Source of the DNA: Mesocentrotus franciscanus
Lineage: Eukaryota; Echinodermata; Echinoidea; Camarodonta; Strongylocentrotidae
Length of the DNA stretch: 64,000 nt
Reading direction: 5' to 3'
Assembly (NCBI GenBank): GCA_037976565.1
Contig: CP137686.1
Location: 248,001-312,000, forward strand
Shown here piece by piece: positions 36,183 through 49,300 of this stretch. The notes beneath the pieces were generated by a model that saw nothing but the letters and a program-made list of their open reading frames with translations, was not told the DNA's origin and searched no databases. Each line of letters starts with the position of its first letter. Position 1 is the first letter of the stretch. Both the position numbers and the translations under genes were made by a program.

Positions 36183-36694
36183 CTTTCCCATAGGTGTGGC
36201 TGCAGCATTTTGGACTCGCTCAAGATCTTTGATGTTTTTCGTGGTGTATGGGTCCCATGCTACTGACGCATATTTCAAGTGAGATCGGACTAAAGTTTTG
36301 TAGAGTTTTTCCTTTGTGTTCACGGAGGTGTGGTAGTTTCTTCAGAGGAAGCTCAGTACTCCCGAAGCTTTACCTCTGATGTAGTTAACGTGGGCATTCC
36401 AGCTTAAGTCGTTTGGAATGACGACGCCGAGGTACTTGGTGTTCTTGGTTTCGACTAGAGCAACTCCCATCATGTTGTATTAAGTCCGAGTGGAATGCCT
36501 TTTCAGGAGATGCGCATGGTGGTACACTTGGAAGGATTGAACTTCATGCCCCATGTTTTTGCCCAGGTGAACATTTTTTCGAGGTCGAGTTGTAGGTTCT
36601 CTTCATCTTTGGGGGATTTCATTGTGTTGTACACAAGACAATCGTCAGCAAATAGTCTGATGGTGCAAGATACTCCATTGTGGATGTTGTTCAT
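36183..36694 (-). mobile_element. CR1/Jockey-group LINE, RT thumb fragment, broken
   Basis: Reading leftward: TIRLFADDCLVYNTMKSP (catalytic FADD near 36650), MKFNPSKCTTMRIS, YLGVVIPNDLSWNAHVNYI, then KTLVRSHLKYASVAWDPYT and KNIKDLERVQNAAA, where the DNA transposon begins. These are RT motif C, the thumb and the post-RT region in order. Stops between the blocks make it a pseudo-element. Confidence 0.85.
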
Positions 36695-37147
36695 ATTTGC
36701 AGGAGTCGGTGTCGAATTTGAACTTGGCAGAACTTGTCTTGTCCAGACTCCAGGCCGTTTTCACTGGGTGCAGATCGATCATCATATTTCCAGCGTTACC
36801 TCATTTTTGTGTACAATTAAAAAGAGTTAAATTTTTACGTTTCTCAGTGATAGGTCTGGCACTACATTATGGTGTTGTTCGTTGTGGGTCAATCTGTTTC
36901 ACATTCAAATGATCTATTCTAGTCAGGCTCAGTGTTCTCTGAGTAACCGGTACTTCTGTCACTAGGTTGATGATCTACTAGGTACATGTACATATTTATT
37001 TGGATTGCTGGTGGCTAGTACTATACTGCTAGTTGGTGTTGCTGCTGTACATGTAATTAAGCATACCGTTGTTCACGGTGTTGGTTATATTTATGGCGTT
37101 CAGTCAGCTTTGACTATTTACGCCTGATCTAGTTTTCTGAGTTTTGT

Positions 37148-37305
37148 TGAGGTAGTCGAGTAGTAATGTAATTCCTGGTTAGTTGTTTCGACCGATGTTG
37201 TTCTGTTAGAACAATCGAAGGAACTGTTAAACACTTTTTTTTCTCTCTTTTTTCACACAAAACAAAAACAAAATGAACAGAAGCCTGCACTGCACATATA
37301 GACGG
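37148..37305 (-). mobile_element. Short interspersed element, copy 1
   Basis: About 155 bases match 61232-61393 (AGTAATGTAATTCCTGG, GTTGTTCTGTTAGAACAA, ACTGTTAAACAC). On the minus strand it ends in a CAACAAAAC-type tail, and copy 2 has clear target duplications. No tRNA-like promoter boxes were found, so the type is undefined. Confidence 0.75.
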
Positions 37306-37553
37306 ATAGACAGTGACTTGCCTTATAATTACATGTTGTATGTTAACACTTACATGATACGCTCCTAATTGTATTAAAAGAAAGAAAGAAAAAAAAAAAT
37401 ATATATATATACACTGTATATACATACATACATACATACATGTACATATTGATACTTAATATATACCCACATGCACATACTGTACATACCCATACTAGAT
37501 CTACTTATAGTATACCATAGAGCCATATATACAATGTACATAGTCTTCCTTAT

Positions 37554-39990
37554 TTAATTGTCATGTAGATCTACTATATTCAAAAGGTTTGTTTTTGAAT
37601 GATTTGTTATGAAGTTCAAGCTCTTGCCTTGTTTCCATATTGCCACATCATCTGCGAATTGAGATAATTTTGAATGGCGTATCGATAGGGGAAGGTCATG
37701 CACAAAAACATTGAAAAGGGAGGGGCTGAGGACACTGCCCTGGAGAATTCCGTTTGATTGGACGAAAGTTTCTGAGAGCTTGCTATTCATTCGAACCTGG
37801 AATGTTCTGTTTGAGAGGAAAGATTGAATCCATTCCACTGTGTGTTTGGAGAGTCCCAAATCTAATGGTTTAATTAGTATACTACTTCTGGGTATGGTGT
37901 CGTAAGCCTTCTCAAAGTCTATGAATGTTTTTTCTGAGAGCTTGCTATTCATGCGAACCTGGAATGTTCTGTTTGAGAGGAAAGATTGAATCCATTTCAC
38001 TGTGTGTTTGGAGAGTCCCAAATCTAATGGTTTAATTACCTAGTATACTACTTCTGGGTATGGTGTCGTTAGCCTTCTCAAAGTCTATGAATGATGTTTT
38101 TTTCTGAGAGCTTGCTATTCATTCGAACCTGGAATGTTCTGTTTGAGAGGAAAGATTGAATACATTCCACTGTGTGTTTGGAGAGTCCCAAATCTAATGG
38201 TTTAATAGTATACTACTTCTGGGTATGGTGTCGTAAGCCTTCTCAAAGTCTATGAATGAAGTTAAAACATGTTCTCTGTTGGCCATAGCTTTGGCCACGT
38301 CCTTGTCTAGACGTATGAGATGGTCTAGGGTGTTCCTGCCTGTCTTAAAACCACTTTGAATAGGATTCATATTGATACTTTCATAGTGCCAGTTCAGGCG
38401 TTTTTGGATCAGTCTTTCCATTATTTTGCAAATGACTGACGTTAGAGCTATGGGGCGATAAGATGAAGGGTGAGAGGGGTTTAAATCCTTTTTCTTGATT
38501 GGCACCAGGATTGCATGGCGCCATTGACTTGGGATTTCGGTCTTGTCCCAGATTCTATTCAGTAATTTGAGACAGGTTAAACATGACTGAATAGGTAGCT
38601 CGAAAATCAAGGACAATGAGATCTCATCTTGACTTGGAGATGAATGGTTTGATCTATCTATCGCGCTTTTAAGTTCGTGCACTAAGAATGGTTCGTCTAT
38701 TGATGTATTGAGAGGATTCTCCTAGTTTGCTTTTCAGACTGGACTCCAGTCGTGAATACGTATGTTTTGACATTCTTGTGTTTTCACTGGACGATGCAAA
38801 TGTTGTTGCTATTAGAGATCTGCCTTCTCCTTGTCATTTGTTATTACTCGATTATCAATGGTTGCTAAAGCCTTAATTTCCTTTTTCAATTTTGACTCGC
38901 TTAGATTTATTTCACGGATCTTTTTCCATACGTCTCCAATAGGGGTAAAACGATTTATTTTTGAGCAAAAAGTTCTCCAATGACGTACCTTAGACTCTCT
39001 AATGATACGTTAAGCATATGCCCTTCTGAATTTATATTCTATTAACAGTTGAGGTGTACACAAATTTGTAAGATTGTTTCTTGCAGAGTTTCTTTCCTTT
39101 ATAGCCGATTTGCACTTATCGTTCCACCAGCTTATCGGTGGCTTAGCGTCATTTCTGCATTTCATTTTAGGGATACATCTTTTAGTTATTTTGTATAGTT
39201 TCGTAACACAGTTTTCATAGGAAGACTGAGTATCCAAATCTCATAATAGTTCATCGGTTATATGTGTTGAGGATAATTCTTTGAAAAGCCTCCAATTTGC
39301 ATGCTTGAAAGACCATCTACTATCGGTATTTTTTTTATATATGCCGATTTTGTACCTTTTTACCGTAGGTATTTATAATAAAATGATCGCTGCCTAGATT
39401 TTCTCGAGTTGCTTCCCATTTGCTCTTTGCTGCTAGAACAGGAGTGACTAATGTGAGGTCAAGACATGATAGCTTCCCTGTTTGGGGTCCAGCCGGGTTC
39501 TCCTCCCATCATTCAATATTACGAGATTTCTGTCTGCTACAAACTCTTCGATTTCTCGACCATTTGGATCAGTTTTTACACTTCCCCAAATAGTGTTGTG
39601 GCCATTGAAATCACCACAAACTATCAGATTCTTATTCTTATGCCGTGTTATGGCCTTTAGATTTTGTTTACTCAGTTTTTTACAGGGATGGTAGAAGTTT
39701 GCAATCGTGAACTGAGTATACGATAACATTATTATATCATTTCTAATGTATATACATGTAGCACACCCACCTCTGGGACCAGTTTTCTTATTAGTAAATA
39801 TCCATTATAATCCTGAAGTAAATGACAGCTTTCGTCTTTAAACCATATTTCTTGTATGCATAAAACATGAGGCTTTTTATTTAGATTATAAACATAATTT
39901 TGAAATTCATCCATATGATGGATTAAACCTTGTGCATTCCATTGGGCGATGTGCAATCCTAGGACTGCGTTATCTGTCCTGTTGGTCATT
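37554..39990 (-). mobile_element. LINE-B ORF2 (endonuclease + RT) with triplicated RT segment
   Basis: Reading leftward from 39989: IAQWNAQGLIHHMDEFQ, HVLCIQEIWFKDES, LIVCGDFNGHNTIWGS (AP-endonuclease), PPISWWNDKCKSAIKERN, then the RT with SYRPIALTSVICKIMERL, FIDFEKAYDTIP, GILQGSVLSPSLFNVFV and SQFADDVAIW (FADD). The RT ends shortly after motif C, where the element is 3'-truncated. Frame breaks lie in the linker. The motifs match the Jockey/I group and are related to LINE-A. Confidence 0.9.
37771..38272 (-). repeat. Tandem triplication (162/170 bp) inside LINE-B RT
   Basis: TCTGAGAGCTTGCTATTCAT starts copies at 37771, 37933 and 38103. Each copy encodes the stretch from AYDTIPRSSIL through WIQSFLSNRTFQVRMNSKLSE. 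The first step (162 bases) keeps the frame and adds 54 residues; the second (170) does not. Copies differ by a few substitutions. Confidence 0.95.
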
Positions 39991-40389
39991 GCGTTCTTTC
40001 TTCATTTATAAGAGCCATCAAAATAGAAGGGTCTATTTTGATGTTCAAAATCTCTTTACTCTGTTCGGTAATTGTTTTCAAAATGTTTTCAACTTTGTTT
40101 TCTGCTTTTGTGAGATATATCACCTTGGTAAGATAAGCTATAAACCTAAAAAACTGTCCTTCATTACATTATCATGGTCCAACATTTTTTGGGGGTCATG
40201 TGGTTGCTGCCTTTGTTGGTTGTACAACATTCCTGTCTTTGGCGCAGACGGAGCATTGGGTTCGTTGAATTTCGTTCACATTGTTTTCACGATTTGATTC
40301 GGTGCTTTCTGGCCTAATCGGATCATTCCCGGCAGTGTCAATAGCTGGACTTGTAGGAGGGTTTCTTGTGTTTTGCATAGGTTGCGTTT

Positions 40390-41283
40390 TGGTTGCATTC
40401 AGGGAGGGTTTTGCTTTAATTTGTTTGGCAGCCTCGGCGTAGGAGATGTTTTTGTCTTCTTTTACTTTAATTCTTTATATTTTGGGAAATCTTGATATGC
40501 TGCTGAGTGCGGGCCTGAACAATTAAAGCATTTGGCGCCAATTCTTTGTTATTACACTCGTTGTATTAGTGATTTTCGCCGCACCTTGCACATCGCAAGC
40601 TTTTTGCATGGCAATTTTTGCTTAAGTGTCCAAAATGTTGGCACTTATAACACCAAGTTACTTGCTCCATGTACGGCCTGACAGGAATATTTTCGAACCC
40701 AAATTCCTGGTGGATTTTCGTTTTTAAAGAACAATAACATAGAGAGAGATGGTTCTAGCTTTCTTTGCTCGTTTCTCTTCTTTAATCTTCTACACATTAT
40801 GACTCCTTGTCTTTTTCGTGCAATCTGAATTTCTTCTTCTGTAGTTTCAAGCGGTATACCGCTAATGACACTTTTTGATCCACTTTCGGGCTTGTTGATC
40901 ACCCTTACATCCATGCCAACAAAAGTTGTTACCTTCATAAAAGCCTTTACCTGGTGGTATGTGTTGCATTTTATTGTCAGTTCATTTCCCTTTCTAATAA
41001 CCAATTTCATTGCTGTCTCTCCCGTTACTTTTCCAATCTCCCTTGCTACCACTAGTGGTCCTAGCTTTGCTATATTTCCATCTATCACTTTTACTGTCAC
41101 TGTTAGATATTCCTCGTTGACATTGGGCCTTTCTTTTGTAGGACTATGTGGTAGCTCTGGGTCATTTTCGTCTGACCATACTCTTGGTCTCTTGTTGTTT
41201 CTAACTTTATGCCTTACTACTGTAAATCCATCCTCCCCTTTGTCAATTATAAATACTAGTATAGATTGTATTTTGGGGGACAA
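40390..41283 (-). mobile_element. LINE-B ORF1 (CCHC gag-like), broken
   Basis: It starts near 41283 (MSPKIQSILVFIIDKGEDGF). An RRM-like part (VISGIPLETTEEEIQIARKR) is followed by zinc knuckles CYKCQHFGHLSKNC and CARCGENH (40560-40650) and a GPHSAAY-containing third knuckle (40500-40530). Layout equals LINE-A ORF1. Stops and shifts are present after about 40650. Confidence 0.85.
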
Positions 41284-41348
41284 TGAATTGAAGGTTCATG
41301 CAAAAAGTAGGGTGGTGAGAAAAAATCTCGAAAATGAAATTAAGTATT

Positions 41349-42630
41349 TGTCTTCTGTTTTCAATTCAATTCAATTCTCATTTATTTCATTCTCGGTTAA
41401 AAATTACATTGATACAAAAGATACAAAATAATGCATAAACATATTTAGAAAATGAAATGGGGAACTACATAAATAAAGCCCATAGGCCTTGTACAAGCGT
41501 AGTTCCCAAAGCATTCATAGCATAATATAAAGCAAAGATAAGAAGAAAAAAACAAAACAAAACAAACAAAATACACATTAATTTAAAAAAAAAAAAATTA
41601 AAATAAAAAACATGTAACACAAATATAAACAAAAGATAAATAACTATACATATTTGAGATAAAGAAACTGCTTCAACTTTTTTTTGAAAGAATTAACTGA
41701 CTTGCATTCAGAGATATCTTTAGGAATGGAGTTCCAAATCACAGGGAAATTATGTCGTACTGATTTCATTACCTTATTTGTTTTTACTGGCCGTAAGTGA
41801 AAAGAATCTTTAAAACGGGTATTGTGATTATGTATCTGGTAATTAAGAGTGAACATCAGAAAAATATTAATGGGTAATTTATTTTGAAAGTAAAAGAAGC
41901 CAAGGAGGGCAATGGAGTAATAGTACAAATCAAAAATATTAAGAGATTTCAATTTTCTAAACAGTGGGGCAGAATGGGCACAAAAATGACATCCCAGGCA
42001 TATGCGAAGGGCTTTTTTTTGCAATTTAAATAATTTATCTAATTTAGTTCGACTACAATTACCCCAAACAGCAACACAATAATTTAAATATGAGAGCATG
42101 AATGAATTATAAAGTAGTATTAATGCTGAAGGTGGGAGCGAGTCTTTTAATCTGTATAATATACCAATACATTTAGATACCTTTTGAGTGACTTTATTTA
42201 CATGAGTGTCCCATTGCATATTATAATCAATATTAACACCAAGAAAATTAACACTTTTAACCTTATTTAATGGAACCTCATCTATTTTTATAAACAAATT
42301 ATCAAGCAAATTAGTGGAATTTGACTGCCTATGGAAGAAAGTAATGTAATTTGTGTTACTAGGATTTATCAACAATCTATTTGATTTGAACCATTTTGTT
42401 ACTTTGTCAAATTCAGTATTGATGTTATTTTCTAAGTTATGAGTGTTAGGTTGGGTGTAAATTAAAGTGGTATCGTCAGCGTACATAATGTAATTAAATT
42501 TGTCAGAAGAATGTGTGAGATCATTAATGTAAATTAAAAACAGTAGAGGACCTAGAATAGAACCTTGTGGTACACCGTGTGTAATAGGAGAAAAATTTGA
42601 GGAATTGTTATTATAAACTACATATTGAGA
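41349..42630 (-). mobile_element. CR1-like LINE, 5'-truncated RT, ORF nearly intact
   Basis: Reading leftward: HGVPQGSILGPLLFLIYIND, YIMYADDTTLI (catalytic YADD), NPSNTNYITFF, VNFLGVNIDYNMQWDTHVNK, LNYCVAVWGNCSRTKLDKLF, HNHNTRFKDSF and a C-terminal SVNSFKKKLKQFLY. The last 280 codons (41644-42486) are open. The 3' end carries a TTGAATTGAATTGAA tail at about 41365-41380. The 5' end is cut exactly where the LTR at 42632 begins. Confidence 0.88.
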
Positions 42631-42631
42631 T

Positions 42632-42821
42632 TGTTACCCTACTTCAATGGCCTGCTTCATCTTCTCTCTGTTTTAGTGTTGTAAGACAAACACATTTGGC
42701 GTTCCATACACACGCTTGCTAAGCATGGAGATCGTTCACGTACATTAATAAAACAAGGATAAGTTGAACCTATACATGTAGTTACTATACAAATGTGAAT
42801 CCATTGATTCAGTATTTTACA
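42632..42821 (+). mobile_element. 190 bp Ty3/gypsy-type LTR
   Basis: The segment begins TGTTACCC and ends TTTTACA (TG...CA) and is followed at once by TTGGCGACGAG, a primer-binding-site sequence common in invertebrate gypsy elements. Only one LTR is seen in the window, so this is a fragment. Confidence 0.65.
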
Positions 42822-43000
42822 TTGGCGACGAGAATGGCATCTTTCACCTCTGGAGATTGATTCGGTTAACCTGTCAAAACAGTTCAAACGAGCATTCAGC
42901 AACTTCGACAGGCATCTCTACATGAGACATCTCACTGCGTGTAGCTACCCTGCCTGCCGTCATCGGACAGCCCGTGCCCGCTGTTGATCTATACAACACT
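42822..43000 (+). pseudogene. Gypsy primer-binding site and degenerate gag start
   Basis: After TTGGCGACGAG (42822-42832) a start codon at 42834 opens MASFTSGD, and the other frames show LSKQFKRAFSNFDRHLY, similar in style to mag/gypsy gag N-termini. Stops and a frame shift occur within 30 codons. Nothing further of the element was recognised. Confidence 0.45.
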
Positions 43001-43348
43001 TTTGAGTGCGACTCAGATTGACTCCAAATTTGGCAATCGGCTCTGAGCTCTTTGAAGATAAAGATGATAAGGCTTTCTCCAAGGACCTGTCTTGGCCTAT
43101 ATGCTTTTGTAACTTCATTTCAGTTACTGCCACATGACCTCGCAATCCTTTGAAGTACGCAAGACAACTCAAGATACAGTCACATACCTAATTCTCAGTC
43201 AAAAATCCTAGGAACATGGTAGCTGCTTTGCTTGTATCTTTTTATGGAGCCAGTCAAACAGGGATTTCTAAATTTTTTTGGAAACCTTTACTTATTCCTG
43301 TCTATTAATATATTTTGGGATTTTGTTTCTATTGTCCACAGATAAGAC

Positions 43349-46300
43349 ATGTCTAACAAAGGTACATGTAGCAACCCAAGATCCTCCTCTCAGGCAGGCT
43401 GTACTGCATCAGGTGATGGTAAGAAGAGATGGCGCCTTGGAGGGGTCATGAAGGGTCAGAAGGGGTCATCAAACCAAAGAGCAGAGGTCAAGCAAGAGTG
43501 GTATCTGGTCCAGAATGAATTGAAAAAGTTTCAACAAAGTTATGGTGCTGGGACACAGAAACTGGAAGAACAGTCTGATCCTGCTACAGGTCAGTTGAAC
43601 TTTATTTCAATTCAAGCCAATTTTTGTACTACAGTCAAACCTGCTTTAGTGACCACCTGTCTATAAATACCACATGTAATGTTTCCCTTGGAAATGGTTT
43701 CTCATTGAAACATGTACTAAAGGAACCTGTCTACAAAGACCACCTGTCTGCAAAGACCACTTTTTGGGTTTCCCTTGGGCAGTCGCTATAGACAGGTTTG
43801 ACTGCATGTATATGGCACCTAACCACTTTTCTTTGAATAATAGCAATTTTCATGTAATCACTGGAAGAAGGGTAAATTTTGCTTTTATTTAAACATTTTA
43901 CATTTGGTTTGTTTAAATCACTTTAACTAACATACTGTTCTCAGTATTCAATCAGTGTGAGGAATCCCCAAGGATATTACAATTAGCGTAGGGAATTCCC
44001 AAAGATATTACAAGATTATAGAAGTGTACAATATTGTTTTTTGTCCTGCATTTATTCAAAGCTTCAAATTCACTTTGATAACAGTTGTTGCAGTTTCGTC
44101 TGGTATTGAATGATCTTCATACTTTTATAGTGTGCATATTGTCTTTTGATGCAAAGAAACTTTGTTATTGAGAAACGATATAGAGGGTTTCTTGTATAAT
44201 TGTTTGTTAGGTTGTCCTGTAAATTAGACCCATTTTAAGACTTTTATGTTTTATTTTCCTTTAGCTGTATCAAGGAGTCATTGGGTGCAGAGTTCAGATT
44301 GTAATCATTGCAGCAACAAGTCATGCAACCGCCCTCTATGGGCCATGTCTAAACATCACTGCAGGAAGTAAGTTGCTTTGATGAAATATGTATTTATGAG
44401 ATGAAAGCTGGCTAAGGTATTTTACACAGAGTTTCTTGCTCCAAACAGATACAATTTTGATGACATACATGCTTCCTTTAAAGTGACTCGGTAACATTGC
44501 CTCAGATTCTGAAACAAAATCCTGGATATTTAGCTCATGCTGCTATCATAATTATAAGCCTTTAGGTCAGTCAGAAATCCCATGACTTTTACAAGCCGAT
44601 CGCCTTTCTGATTATCAAGATATTTATGATTGGAAATTGAAATTCATTTTTCGTTTTCCTAACGGTTTTTATAACACTACAGTCTATTGGGGAAAATGAG
44701 TATGGTAAAACCAGTCACTCAAAGATTTTTTACTTTTTTGAGGCACTTCATGGTCATTTTGAAGCGCAATTTTTTTAGGGCTTCAATATTACACCATATC
44801 ACAGACACTGATAACACGTAGGGCCATGCATCTTAGATTTAACATTGTTAAACGATGCCTTAAAGCATTTAATTTGCTTTCTGAATGTAATCAACAACAT
44901 TGCATTTAACCCTCATGTTATTATTGGTACTGGTGTGAAATCATTGATTTGATGGAGACAAGATTGTTGTGAGATATATTCTCCTACCAGGGCCCCATTT
45001 CACAAAACTTGTCATCAGTGACAAAGGACAGTTTTTGTTATAAACTAGTGAAATCCTTGCTTCCGATTGGTTATCAGCAGATTTGTCACTGATTTTTGTC
45101 ATTTTCATTGGAAAAAGGCTTTGTGAAACGGGTCCCATCAGGTATACATTCTTTCCATACTTCTTTTATTTCAGATGTGGTCTTATATACTGTGCCAAAT
45201 GTTTGCAATTCAAGAGAAGGCTTTCACCCAATGCAGAGTATGATCCTAATGGCTGGATGTGCAAAGTAAGATACTATCATAATCACATTCAGCATTTTGA
45301 ATACTCTAGCTCTGTCTCTTCATACATGCCACCTTTCCATAAAATAGCCACAAATGTTGCAGCTATTTTATGGATATGTGCTACCAGGGGGTCTTTCACA
45401 AAGACTAAGATCAACTTTAAGTTGGACTTGAACTATGGCAGACCATTCATTCTACTAGTTCCTCTAACCATTCCTGGCATTTGTTTCTCAAGGGACATAC
45501 AAATTGGCCAGAATTCACAAAAGAGGTTTGTCGACAAACCTCCTTTGTGAATTCGGGCCATTATGGTCACAAATTCATATTTTTTCCTTCAACAATGAAT
45601 TATTCTGTAGATTTGTGACATCCTTTGAGAGACCAATGGTGAGAGCAACCAGTGGCATGAATGGCCTGCCATAGTTAAAGTCCAACTTGAGTCGATCTTA
45701 GTCTTTGTGAAACTCTCCCCAGGAGAGGCAGATGTGAATGGGCTCCATGAAATGATGCTAAGTTTTATTTTTCCTATGTTATCAATATTTTACAGGGTTT
45801 TTGGTTACCCTGCTAAGGCCAAGTTATGGTGTTCTTACGGATACCTGACAGATATAAAGAGTATCTTGAAATATCCAAAACATTTACCACTTGTTAAGTG
45901 AATGTTAGCCACAAGTCCAAGGGTCTTACCCTGCTGGAATTGTACATTGTATGCTAGGTACACACAGTGCAATTTTAATTCATTCAATATTAATTATATT
46001 TTTATACTCGTTTAGCAGAAATTAACTTGTAATGGTATGGCCAAGCAGATTTGTACATATATGTTATGGTCTCCAAGTTTCAAAAGCTACTACAAAATAG
46101 TTTGTTCAAGGATGCATTGAAGATATGAGTGCAAGTGAAAATGTAAATCATATGACTATTAATGTTGATACCTTGTTTTATTGGCTTGCTGTTAAAAGTG
46201 AAACTGACAAAGAATATAACTAGTTTCCTATTGGATCCAGGGGCCCCTGTATTAAGCCAAGAAGAATGAGACAAATTAAGTCGCCCATGGGTTCCAGATA

Positions 46301-49300
46301 TAGAACCACGTCCACAAAAAGGAAGAGAAAGAGGGCAGGGTTATTGAATGATATCTGTCTTGTGTGTATATCATTTTTCAGTATTAAAACACAGTTTCAC
46401 TGAACTTTTTTTTCAGGTTTGTGAGAAATGTTTTGATGCCAAAGAACAAGAGATTGGTCATTCAAGGAGATGGACGTATGACCTTCAGCTATTCCGTGCT
46501 GCTCATCAGAAACGAGACAATTCCAAACTTACCAGGTTTGCCTAGTGTAACCAATCTTAACTATTGTTAATTATATACATATTCATAATCGTGTAAATGA
46601 ATGCACACATGTCATTTGTTCAGTACAGTGCAATCTTGGGGCCATGGAAATTACAATGTACCTTGTTATATCAGGGTAAAAAAAAAAATATATATATAAA
46701 GGGCTGGGACCAGCAAAATCACCTTGTTATAACAGATATCTCGTTATATCAGAGCTCTTTATAATGAGGTTCCACTGTAGTTGGTGAATGGGAGATTCCA
46801 TAAATAACAAACAGTCATGGGTAAAAATTAGTATGGGGTGACAGGGATAATCAGTAAAACATGTAGAACCATTTTGTCAACAAAAAAAGTCTGCACAAAT
46901 GCTATTTATTCATGTACTTCATTGTCTAGTCTTACACAATTTCCTTTTTTTTTCTTCAAATAATTACAAAGAAAAAGATATCCTGAAGTGATAAAAGTCT
47001 GATATTTTAATGTAGAGAAACTTGCCCTCATTTTTAAAATTTTGTTAAAGTGAGAATGAAATGCTCTTAATCCATTGACTATTTGAACCTGGTGGCTTCT
47101 GTATTAAGCCTATGGGAATGAGTCAACTGGTTAAGAATGGAATAGTATCCTTTTTATCACAACAAAAAAAGGTACATGTAAATAAAAATGTTCACTCTTG
47201 CATTGCAAATGTATCTGCACAAGCTGCCTTGAAAGTGGAACATAGCCATAGGGGATTACCTTAGACCTAAGGTCCTCGGGTCGTTCAGTCCTGGATAGGA
47301 TATCGATTGTGTGCTGTCTTGGGAATTTGATTTAGATTGGTCTCACTTCCCCGGTTCCATGTTGGATTTCTGTCTTTTAGGTCACTATCTATTGTTCCTC
47401 TCCATGTAGTTATTGGTCTTCTCTTTGTTTTTCCAGCTGGTTGTTTCCAATCCAAGTGTTATTTCAGGTATTCTGTCTTCTTCCACTCTCCTTGCTTTTG
47501 ATCCGTGTCAGAGGTCTGTTTTTGTAATTATTTTTCTTTATAGGGGATAGGACAATTCTCACGTTTCACAATACATGCGCCATCAACGTTCGTACCATGA
47601 GAGGCACCCGCTGGTCGACAAAATTTTTCTTAATCCCGTGGAAATGCGACTAAGGCTATGTCTTGGCTCCTCATCTCGCCGATAGTATCAATTTCACGAG
47701 ATGTCTAGCTAGTAAGCTCTTCATGAAACAGTCTAGGAAGATCAGAGACATCTCCGTAGTTGGCAGATAAAGTTACGACTGTCTTGCCGTTGGTTTTGAG
47801 AAACGGGCCCCTGATTTGTCGAAAGTTGTCAACCCATCCCCCCAAATTACCGCGCTAGAGTGACTGTTGCAACTGAACCGAATGAGGGCGCAAGGATTGT
47901 GAAACGCGAGAATTGATTTTCAGTACTCATCAAACCAGGATTAGGTTTAGTATTGAAAACACTGTTCTTCAGGCAAAAAAAGTGTGAACTTATGGGCAAT
48001 TTTGATATGGATTTGACAATGTACAGGTCCGTCATTACACGAGTTTGTAAGAATCTTGTGGAAGGTTTCCAGATGAATCACTCATCTAGTGCTACCACAC
48101 CCCAGTCAGCTAGTGCATCATCAGATGCTAATGGAGTAGGATCACAAACTAAGAATCCATTCAGTCTGTTCAAACGCAGCGTGTCAAAGGTTGTTACTCA
48201 TGGTGTACCGGACTGGCAGAAACCCCCAACCTGGGTGGTAAGTATACTCTTTGTAAGAGTTATGGTGTAACATATTCTTCATCAAGTAAAGCTGTAATAA
48301 CATTTATGAGAAGATGTGTATTGGTGTCACTCAAGAAGAAATGATTAACATTGACCTATTTATGGAATATGTGTAAATTCAAGAGCCAATTTTATGGGGA
48401 TATATGGAACTAAGAATGAGGAAAGAGTGGTCATCCATTTTTTAAATTAGGTTTATCAGTTCTGCCAATCAATAAAACATGTTTTGTTGACTATTCTTAT
48501 GATCCTTACAGAGTGAAGGGACCAGCTGTCAGTGCTGTAACCGCCCCTATGGGAAGCTGGAAAGCAAGGTGAACTGTCGGATCTGTGGAAAGCTTGTCTG
48601 CAAGTCTCAATCCTCCAAGGATCTACTCCTTTATACACCAGATAAATCAGACCAGGCTGAACTAGGCTCGGAACCACGCTGGGCTATAATCAGAGTCATA
48701 GGGGTAAGAAGTTTAGATCTAATCCTTTACAAGTTAGACCAGTCTTTAGCTGGGTTCTGATCTGTGCTGGGCTATCATCAGTTTAGATCTACTTCTCTAT
48801 TCATGAGAAAAGTAAGACCATACTGCCCTTGGTTATTGGATTACATGGGATAGGACTATGGCTAACACTTCTTTGTCCATTTTGGGGACTAATTTTGACA
48901 TTTGAGGTTTCATTTTGAAAATATGTATATTAGAATGTATAAGATTATGTTGGAAAGGGATTGTTTTGGACCAGGGTCCCGTTGCACAAAACTTAAAATT
49001 GATGGTATCTTTGCCATCAATGGTAACTACCATAATGGAAACCTTGATTTTGATTGGCTGTTGAGCCCTGTTACCATGGTAAGTGGTAAGTTTTATGCAA
49101 CAGGCCCAGATACATCCAGGATTAAATTATTAAACTTTTTCCTGTCATTGGCATAAACCCAATTTTTAATATTATAGGATCAAATTTGTTTGATAGATTG
49201 AAGATAAAACAAGAGCCAGGTTTTACAGTATTGACATTGGATTGTTTTGTATTTGATGAAGAGTTATTTAGGTACCTAACATTAGTGTATCTGTTCTTGA

